Origin: Candidatus Hydrogenedentota bacterium
Lineage (GTDB): Bacteria > Hydrogenedentota > Hydrogenedentia > Hydrogenedentales > CAILVY01
Direction of reading: 5' to 3'
Assembly (NCBI GenBank): GCA_903837785.1
Contig: CAILVY010000179.1
Coordinates: forward strand, 1-46,312
Length of the DNA stretch: 46,312 nt
The notes below the pieces were generated by a model. It had not been told where the DNA came from. It searched no databases and saw only the letters and a program-made list of their open reading frames with translations. Positions 41,173 to 46,312 of the stretch are shown here, piece by piece. Made by a program: the position numbers and the translations under genes. The stretch's first letter is position 1; each line of letters starts with the position of its first letter.

Positions 41173-42540
41173 CTAGAACTTCAACTCGCTCTCAAGAAAC
41201 ACGTAATTGAGGTTCGAACTCTTGCCGGAGTTGAAACCGAAGAGCCCGTTGTTCGTGATGCGATCGCCGCGGCGAAGGCTGTCATCGATCCAGGCATGCG
41301 CAACACCCGCGCGGAAGACCAGGTCATCCGTGTAGTTGTAGTCCGCATACACGCCCAGTTCCCAGCCGCCCGCATCGTCCGTGTTCCGGTTCTTGTCCGC
41401 CATGAAGACCGTGCCAATGGCTTTCACCGTCAACGCATCGACCGGCTTCAGATCAAGACCCGTGTACCACACGTAGCAGTTGGAGAGGTCCGTGTTCTCC
41501 AGGAATTCGCTGTACTCCCAATTGGAGAACAGGCGGTTGAACGCCAGGTTCGGCTTGTTCTTGCCCTCATCCAGACCCATGAACGCCGCAAACCCGGCGA
41601 AGGGGTGCGGGTGCGTCGTCACGTCGAACGTGTACCCCGCCTTCAGGTTCAGTCCGGCATTGACCGAGAAGTTGAGGTCGCCGTCGTCCACAAAGACCTC
41701 AAAGAATCGGCGGTCCGAATCATCACTGACCGACCCGAACTGCCAGGCATTCTCGGCCTCAAAATCAAAGCCTTCATAGGACCCCGCCGCGCGCAGGCCA
41801 ACCGTGTGCACATCCGCGATCTTGGCGACGTGCCCGATGAATCCGGGACGAACCGCCCACAGCAGGGCATTGGCGCCCGCCGAACCGACGACCGCGCCAT
41901 CGTCCCGCAGGAACATGTAGTACATGTCAAAAGCCATGTTCTCGATGGCCGTGCACGTGGCGTAAACGCCATACAGGTCCACGTCGCCCTCTTCGAAGCC
42001 GCGCAGGGATTCGGCAAGCTTCGCCGCGAAGGCGTCCACGCGGAAGGAGTCTTCATACGCATAGGTCAAGCGGATCATGTCAAAGGACAGACCCGTGAAA
42101 AAAGACGAGGTCGTGTTGTTGCCCACGAGCCAGCCGCTGCCCAGCGTCAGTTCCTGGCGCCCCAAAGTCAGCGTCAGCCCGGTGCCGCCGATATTAGCCG
42201 CCTGGATGTACGCTTGGAACATTTCAATATCATCCACGCTCCGCGAGCGGCTATCGGCGCCCGTGAGGTAGTTCTGGGAACGGAAGTCCTCGCCCCAGAT
42301 ATCGTAACTGTCCACTTCGATAAACGCGTGCACGTCCTGCGTGAAGTCCGCCTTCACACCCAACCGGGTGCGCTGCTCGACAAATGCCGAGTCCAAAGCG
42401 CTCTTGTCATAGCTGCCATCGAACCAGTTGCCACGGATTCGAATACTGCCGTTCACCTCGACGTTTTGCAGCTCTGCATAGGCCAGTGCTCCGACACTCG
42501 CAAAGAGCACCCCAAGCAACACTACCTTATAGAGTCGCAT
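41173..42540 (-). CDS. Outer-membrane porin, alginate-export (AlgE-like) type
   Basis: A 455-residue outer-membrane beta-barrel. A signal peptide (VVLLGVLFASVGALAYA) is followed by NVEVNGSIRIRGNWFD, RTRLGVKADFTQDVHAFIEVD, and the motif LTLGRQELTLGSGWLVGN typical of alginate-export domain porins. Alternating strands run to the end, which terminates in Phe (ESELKF), the usual BamA recognition residue. BamD is also encoded in this window. AGGAG about 9 nt upstream supports the start. The promoter lies 260-290 nt upstream, giving an unusually long leader. Substrate unknown; an acidic sugar polymer or general diffusion are options. Confidence 0.82.
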   Translation of the reverse strand: MRLYKVVLLGVLFASVGALAYAELQNVEVNGSIRIRGNWFDGSYDKSALDSAFVEQRTRLGVKADFTQDVHAFIEVDSYDIWGEDFRSQNYLTGADSRSRSVDDIEMFQAYIQAANIGGTGLTLTLGRQELTLGSGWLVGNNTTSSFFTGLSFDMIRLTYAYEDSFRVDAFAAKLAESLRGFEEGDVDLYGVYATCTAIENMAFDMYYMFLRDDGAVVGSAGANALLWAVRPGFIGHVAKIADVHTVGLRAAGSYEGFDFEAENAWQFGSVSDDSDRRFFEVFVDDGDLNFSVNAGLNLKAGYTFDVTTHPHPFAGFAAFMGLDEGKNKPNLAFNRLFSNWEYSEFLENTDLSNCYVWYTGLDLKPVDALTVKAIGTVFMADKNRNTDDAGGWELGVYADYNYTDDLVFRAGVAHAWIDDSLRRGDRITNNGLFGFNSGKSSNLNYVFLESELKF

Positions 42541-42798
42541 GCTTCCTCAACTCCTCTTGTTACTTCCCGCAGTCCTGACCCGCGGGAATGCCATCTCCAA
42601 GTCCGCTTCACGGAACCCTTCCGCAGGATCCGCGATATATCACCACTTCCAGATATGGTCCTTCCGTCTGCTCGTGCGGTCAGCGTAAGCCCTCGTTCCC
42701 TTCCGCTCATCCAGATGTGCTCTTCGCATCGGGATGTCCTGAACCAACTCCGGGATGTCGCCGTCTCCGCCCGATAGAACCCCAACTTTCAGGGCCTG

Positions 42799-42827
42799 AG
42801 TATATCAGACAGCACCCCTCGCGTCAA
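42799..42827 (-). promoter_or_regulatory. Sigma-70 promoter of the porin gene
   Basis: On the minus strand TTGACG (42827-42822) and TATACT (42804-42799) are spaced by exactly 17 nt. Transcription would begin near 42792, about 250 nt before the start codon. In the 439-nt gap 42541-42979 I see only this promoter, the leader and the forward promoter at 42923. Confidence 0.7.
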
Positions 42828-42922
42828 GAGTCGCCACAGCCAATTTCGCCCTTTGGGAGACTGCAGCCCACAATATGTTGTGGTCGGGATCACCCGAAAC
42901 CCGACAGAAGACAGAAGCATTC

Positions 42923-42951
42923 TTGACAGCGCCCGCGCTGCCGCGTATTAT
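42923..42951 (+). promoter_or_regulatory. Near-consensus sigma-70 promoter of the microprotein pair
   Basis: A perfect TTGACA (42923-42928), 17 nt, then TATTAT (42946-42951). The start codon of the first microprotein is 29 nt downstream. It is one of the strongest promoters in the window. Confidence 0.78.
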
Positions 42952-42979
42952 CCGGTCACACGAGCCGGGGAGAGCGCCC

Positions 42980-43114
42980 ATGAGCAACAAGGGTTTCAAC
43001 AATGTCCTGGTTGGCCTGACGAGTTGGATGCTGGAAGTGCTTGCCGTTGCCTATGATACCCTGCTGCTTCCCATTCGCCTGGTATACCTCCTCCTCGCCC
43101 CGGAAAGTTACTGA
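42980..43114 (+). CDS. 44-residue membrane microprotein A
   Basis: Not recognised. Begins MSNKGFNNVLVG and consists mostly of one hydrophobic helix or a bent pair (SWMLEVLAVAYDTLLLP, then IRLVYLLLAP), ending PESY. GGGGAGA stands 6-7 nt before the ATG, and a near-consensus promoter precedes it. The second microprotein begins 25 nt after its stop. A single-pass or hairpin membrane peptide is the likely product; roles such as a holin-like, toxin-like or complex-stabilising peptide cannot be told apart from sequence. Confidence 0.6.
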   Translation: MSNKGFNNVLVGLTSWMLEVLAVAYDTLLLPIRLVYLLLAPESY

Positions 43115-43138
43115 GGACATACGTCGAAGGAGAATGAC

Positions 43139-43273
43139 GTGGAACTGAACCCGAAAGCCTCGGGAGAGGCGGAATTCGTATTCTTCGCCTGGGCCGGCAG
43201 CGTGATTCTGGCATTGATCATGACCGTCATGCTCCCTGTCACCTTCATTATTTCCTATCTGGTGAAGAAGTAG
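43139..43273 (+). CDS. 44-residue membrane microprotein B
   Basis: Not recognised. Starts at a GTG (43139) with AAGGAG 6 nt upstream; the ATG five bases earlier leads to an immediate stop. The product has an acidic N-terminus (MELNPKASGEAE), one transmembrane helix (about 13-41: FFAWAGSVILALIMTV, then FIISYLV) and a KK end. It is the same length as microprotein A but shares no sequence with it. Together they look like a two-gene unit closed by a short hairpin. Confidence 0.6.
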   Translation: MELNPKASGEAEFVFFAWAGSVILALIMTVMLPVTFIISYLVKK

Positions 43274-43285
43274 GGGCGCTGCTGC

Positions 43286-43305
43286 CCGGTGCGGACCAGC
43301 ACCGG
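43286..43305 (+). terminator. Possible short terminator after the microprotein pair
   Basis: CCGGTGC (43286-43292) pairs with GCACCGG (43299-43305) around a 6-nt loop. No T-tract, so weak. Confidence 0.35.
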
Positions 43306-43387
43306 TCCTGCTTCGGATGGTGCCCCCTTGTCGCCCCCCCTCTCTCGCCGGCCCGCCGCCGCCCCGAGCGCGTCGCCGACGGGGTGG

Positions 43388-44911
43388 CTAGCGGTCAATG
43401 CGGTACAGCAGTATCGGCCGCACGTAACCGAACTGCCACTTCAACACCGATTTGGCATGTGCATGCAAGGCGGATTCGAGTGCCCGAATCTCCGGCTCCG
43501 GATTCTCGTGCAGGAGCAGGACCAGCCAGAGGCGGGGCGCGTCGCCGGATTCGAGCGGACGCGTACAGAATTCGCGGGCTTCCTGCAGCGAAACCGCGCC
43601 CCGCACGTCCCCCGGGAATCCCTCCCAGGCCCAATTGAAGCGCATCGGGGTAACATCCGCCAGATGATAGACCACGAGGGATTCGTGGGGCCCCATTTCC
43701 GAATGAAGGAACACGTTGGCGTGCCGGAAATCGTGACGCCAGGGCCCCGGGTGGGCGTACAGGTTATACCCGTAAAGACCGGCCAGGAAAAGCACCGCGA
43801 GGAATCGCGGAATCCGGCCGGGCGTGAAACTTACCGCAGCGCCAACCAGGGCGAGAAAGGGGATGCCGCCATACATCACGTAGCGCGAACTGTGGCAGGC
43901 ATAGACCTGGGAAGAAACCAGGAAAAGCGCGATCGTGGGAAGAACCAGCCAGGGGAACAGAAACCAGAACGCCTCCACGGACTTGCGCGCCCGGGGCTGC
44001 TCGTCCAGGCGGGTCATCCTCCAGCAACGGAAAGTCATGACCCCGCTGAACAACAGGATCGGCAGTGAGACCCGCCACAGGATGCCCCCCATGTTCCAGC
44101 CGCCGAACGCGGCCACATCGCGGAACGTGGGAACGCCCGCCCCGGCAAAGAGCAGGAAGTCCCCCAGGGGCATGAGGTAGGAATGCACGAGTTTCTCCCG
44201 CCACGCCGCGGCCACTTCCAGCTTCGGCATGTCCAGGCGCATGACCCACCACAGCAGCAGGGCGGCGCTTGGCGCCTGCCACAACGCCCAGCGCACGAGC
44301 CGGCCCGGCGTCTTCCGCCGGACACAGCGCGCCAGGAGGTACACCCCCTGGGCAAACAGGAAGAAGACCGTGAACAAGTGGGTCCACATCAGAAGGATAT
44401 TCGCCGCAATATTCAATGCACGCCAGTGCGCCCGCTCCTCCTGCAATGCCCGCCACAGGGAATAGCCGCTGATCAGGGCGAGAAACATCACCAGGGAATA
44501 GGGGCGGATCTCGAGGGCGTAATAGACGTGCGTCACCGAGAGGGCGAAACCGAGCGCGGCCACAAGGCCCGCGACGGCGTCATACAGGGTGGAGGCCAGG
44601 AGGTACATCAAGAGGATGTTGGCCGTCGCCAGGGCGAGCGAGAGCAGCCGCATGGCCACCACGGACCCGCCGCTAAGCGCTGCCCAGCAGTACTCCAGGG
44701 CAAAATAGGCGGGAACCATGGGGGGATCGTCGCGCCGCTCCAGGCGAAGGAAGGCCCCGAGGTTTGGCGCGTCCAGATGTTGCAGGCTGGCCACTTCGTC
44801 CCAATACGCGCATTCGCGGTCAAGATGCCACCCGCGGACCGCGATCCCCGCGGCCACTATGGCCGCAAGTGCCAGTATGACCAGGTATCTGTTGGCATTG
44901 AGTCCTTCCAT
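43388..44911 (-). CDS. GT39/ArnT-like membrane glycosyltransferase
   Basis: A 507-residue multi-pass protein of the dolichyl/undecaprenyl-phosphate-sugar glycosyltransferase superfamily (GT39, PMT/ArnT-like). The first loop carries CAYWDEVASLQHL, whose Asp-Glu pair is the usual catalytic motif. It is followed by about ten hydrophobic helices (e.g. ILLMYLLASTLYDAVAGLVA, LALIMF-like LVMFLALISGYSLW) and YALEIRPYSL in the second conserved loop. The C-terminal 120 residues are a periplasmic domain (HANVFLHSEMGPHESLVVYH). It may modify lipid A, a protein or a surface polymer with a polyprenyl-linked sugar. It is transcribed away from the acyltransferase and glycosyltransferase genes; no strong promoter was found. 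Confidence 0.8.
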   Translation of the reverse strand: MEGLNANRYLVILALAAIVAAGIAVRGWHLDRECAYWDEVASLQHLDAPNLGAFLRLERRDDPPMVPAYFALEYCWAALSGGSVVAMRLLSLALATANILLMYLLASTLYDAVAGLVAALGFALSVTHVYYALEIRPYSLVMFLALISGYSLWRALQEERAHWRALNIAANILLMWTHLFTVFFLFAQGVYLLARCVRRKTPGRLVRWALWQAPSAALLLWWVMRLDMPKLEVAAAWREKLVHSYLMPLGDFLLFAGAGVPTFRDVAAFGGWNMGGILWRVSLPILLFSGVMTFRCWRMTRLDEQPRARKSVEAFWFLFPWLVLPTIALFLVSSQVYACHSSRYVMYGGIPFLALVGAAVSFTPGRIPRFLAVLFLAGLYGYNLYAHPGPWRHDFRHANVFLHSEMGPHESLVVYHLADVTPMRFNWAWEGFPGDVRGAVSLQEAREFCTRPLESGDAPRLWLVLLLHENPEPEIRALESALHAHAKSVLKWQFGYVRPILLYRIDR

Positions 44912-45249
44912 CGCGGAGCGATGTTACAGCACAGGATGACGGGAGAACAAGGCTTCCGGAAGCGTCCGAGCGCAAACGTTTCCTGAGGACGCAAGACCTG
45001 CGTCGGAAATGCGGGAACTCATGCGACTCCCTGCTCCCGGCAGCATGGGATGGGCGCTTCGGAGAGCGGTGATGACCTTTGCGCGGCGGACGCTGCATTC
45101 CGCACCGGATCTCTTGAGGCGTTTCCCGATGAGTCTCTTGCAGGCGGCCTCGATGGCGCTGCAGAAACGCCCCTTCCTGACCTCTCCCCTTTCACTGAAC
45201 TTGCCGTATTCCGTCCAAACGATGTAGGCTCGTGTCACGAGGGATGCCA
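44912..45249. other. 338-nt intergenic region without a supported gene
   Basis: Lies between divergent genes. Open frames exist on both strands (72 and 108 codons), but neither has a ribosome site or recognisable protein pattern. A weak TTGCCG...TAGGCT pair (18-nt spacing) near 45200-45230 may be the acyltransferase promoter. No repeat or RNA gene seen. Confidence 0.5.
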
Positions 45250-45768
45250 ATGGGCCTCAGACGGTTGATACAGAAACTCAAGCTCCGCTACGGCTCCCAG
45301 GAGACCGTGATACGGACCCTGCGCGGCATGGGCGTCCGCATCGGCGAACGCTGCCGCGTCTACACGGCCCATTTTGGCTCGGAGCCCTGGCTCATCAAGA
45401 TTGGGGATCACGTCTGTATCTCGAACGACGTCACGTTCGTCAACCACGACCTGACTTACCCCCTTCAGGACAAGTACGCGTCGCTGACCGCGTTCGGTCC
45501 CATCGAAATCAAGGACAACTGCCAGATCGGCGTTCGGGCCACGATTCTTCCGCACGTGACGATCGGCCCGAATGCCATTGTCGGCGCGTGCAGCGTCGTG
45601 ACACAGGACGTGCCGCCCAACTGTGTGGCGGCGGGCAACCCGGCGCGGGTCCTCTGCACCCTCGATGAGTACGAGCGGAAGTGCATGGCGCGCCACATCG
45701 ATATTCCAAACGATGCGGAACGGGCGCGCGCGGTGCTTGAAGCGCGTTTTTGGGGCGGCAAATCATGA
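45250..45768 (+). CDS. Hexapeptide-repeat acyltransferase (maltose/WbbJ-type O-acetyltransferase)
   Basis: A 172-residue left-handed beta-helix acyltransferase likely to acetylate a sugar in a surface polysaccharide. Hexapeptide repeats run from LIKIGDHVCISNDVTFVNHD with the catalytic His region, through PIEIKDNCQIGVRATILPHV, TIGPNAIVGACSVVTQDV and PPNCVAAGNPARVLC, the standard ending of this family. The start is taken at ATG 45250, with GAGGG 6 nt upstream; ATG 45244 and GTG 45232 are in frame and possible. The stop overlaps the next gene by 4 nt, so the two are translationally coupled. Confidence 0.86.
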   Translation: MGLRRLIQKLKLRYGSQETVIRTLRGMGVRIGERCRVYTAHFGSEPWLIKIGDHVCISNDVTFVNHDLTYPLQDKYASLTAFGPIEIKDNCQIGVRATILPHVTIGPNAIVGACSVVTQDVPPNCVAAGNPARVLCTLDEYERKCMARHIDIPNDAERARAVLEARFWGGKS

Positions 45769-46312
45769 GACTGGCGCTCCTGGCCGGCAACCGCTTCAGC
45801 CCATGGCACCTCCGCGTGTTTGAGCGGCTCCGTCCGCAGCCCGAGGTCATTGCCTTTCGCGCGGAGTCGGAGATCCAGCGGCATTTCACGGCGCGCGGCG
45901 CGGACACCTTGCCCTTTCCTGTCGAACGCATCTTCTTCGATACGCAATGCGGCCCACGCCTGCGGCGCCTCGCCAACGCCCTCCTGGAACGTTATGCCGG
46001 CCGGGAACCGCGGCTGCTGCCCTTTCACGAGCGGCTGCAGGGTTTCGACCTGATTCAAACGTGGGAGCTGTTCCCCGATTGGACCGCGGAAGCCCTCGAA
46101 GCCCGGAAACAAGGGTCCGCGCCCCTGTGCGCCATGATTTGGGACAACATCCCCTTCAACATGGAACGGGACGCGCGGCGCCGCGCGATCAAGCGGCGCG
46201 CGCTCGCCGAGGTGGATCGCTTCATTGTGCATTCGGACCGCTCCCGGCGCATGCTGCTCCTTGAAGGGGCGAATGACGAACGCATTTCGAAGATCGAGCC
46301 GGGCGTGGACAC
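45765..46312 (+). CDS. Glycosyltransferase, GT4-like (3' truncated by window end)
   Basis: The frame opens at ATG 45765, overlapping the acyltransferase stop (ATGA), and stays open for 182 codons to the window edge. The beginning MRLALLAGNRFSPWHL and the segments GFDLIQTWELFPDWTAEAL and MIWDNIPFN match the N-terminal acceptor-binding half of GT-B glycosyltransferases of the GT4 group. The following VDRFIVHSDRSRRML and IEPGVD match the start of the sugar-nucleotide half (IEPGVD being the common I-PNGVD-like turn). With the acyltransferase it suggests a surface-polysaccharide locus continuing to the right. Donor and acceptor unknown. Confidence 0.75.
   Translation, partial: MRLALLAGNRFSPWHLRVFERLRPQPEVIAFRAESEIQRHFTARGADTLPFPVERIFFDTQCGPRLRRLANALLERYAGREPRLLPFHERLQGFDLIQTWELFPDWTAEALEARKQGSAPLCAMIWDNIPFNMERDARRRAIKRRALAEVDRFIVHSDRSRRMLLLEGANDERISKIEPGVD

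Noticed and set aside
44912..45249. Short frames on both strands between the glycosyltransferase and acyltransferase genes
   Set aside because: No ribosome site, no recognisable protein pattern, and they overlap each other on opposite strands.
45465..46232. A 255-codon minus-strand frame at the right end
   Set aside because: Antisense to the acyltransferase and to the truncated glycosyltransferase, both of which show family motifs and a coupled ATGA junction.

Overview
This is a GC-rich, gene-dense bacterial stretch, about 46 kb, from a Gram-negative-type cell. LptE and BamD homologues point to an outer membrane carrying LPS-like lipid and assembled beta-barrels, and lipoprotein and Tat signals are present. 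Several features together resemble uncultured Hydrogenedentota (NKB19) or the neighbouring Planctomycetota/Lentisphaerota groups: secreted glycan-active enzymes, Gfo/Idh/MocA and xylose-isomerase-like pairs, a VWA lipoprotein, a DUF4965-type protein and a huge Hdr cluster. This placement is an inference and no marker gene in the window settles it.

Layout. 2-3407 (+): the end of a FadN-type beta-oxidation fusion and its thiolase, closed by a strong hairpin terminator. 3584-6106 (+): a secreted GH38 alpha-mannosidase. 6166-20397 (-): one tightly packed ten-gene redox operon of about 14 kb. In transcription order it encodes an MvhD-like protein, MetF, two ferredoxin-FMN glutamate-synthase-like proteins, a fused glutamine amidotransferase-GXGXG protein, HdrC, HdrB, a 1514-residue HdrA carrying an inserted GltD/NfnB-like NAD(P)H module, a second MvhD, and MetV. 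A good -35/-10 promoter lies at 20521-20550, and the leader contains inverted repeats. This operon is the most interesting part of the window: it joins the acetogen-type MetFV-HdrABC-MvhD methylene-tetrahydrofolate reductase to a dispersed glutamate synthase (or N-methylglutamate synthase-like) enzyme.

20792-26886: a divergently transcribed 91-residue orphan, the cell-envelope/replication operon bamD-lptE-holA (-), a phasin-like protein, a secreted Ala/Pro-tailed protein and a BACON-VWA lipoprotein. 26957-35798: a catabolic neighbourhood with a Tat-exported amidohydrolase, a CocE/NonD hydrolase, a DUF4965/glutaminase-like protein, a sugar-phosphate isomerase/epimerase, a Gfo/Idh/MocA oxidoreductase and a polytopic membrane protein. 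35950-38754 (+): a membrane-anchored MutS-like ATPase and an archaemetzincin.

38816-41095: flgK (-) and an flgM-like gene (+), transcribed divergently. Each has a sigma-28 type promoter of the same geometry (TAAA-N16-GCCGATAA), so motility genes here appear to be under FliA control. 41173-42540 (-): an alginate-export-type porin. 42980-43273 (+): two consecutive 44-residue membrane microproteins behind a near-consensus promoter. 43388-46312: surface-glycan genes, namely a GT39-like membrane glycosyltransferase, a hexapeptide-repeat acyltransferase, and a glycosyltransferase cut by the window edge. I saw no tRNA, rRNA, CRISPR array or insertion sequence.
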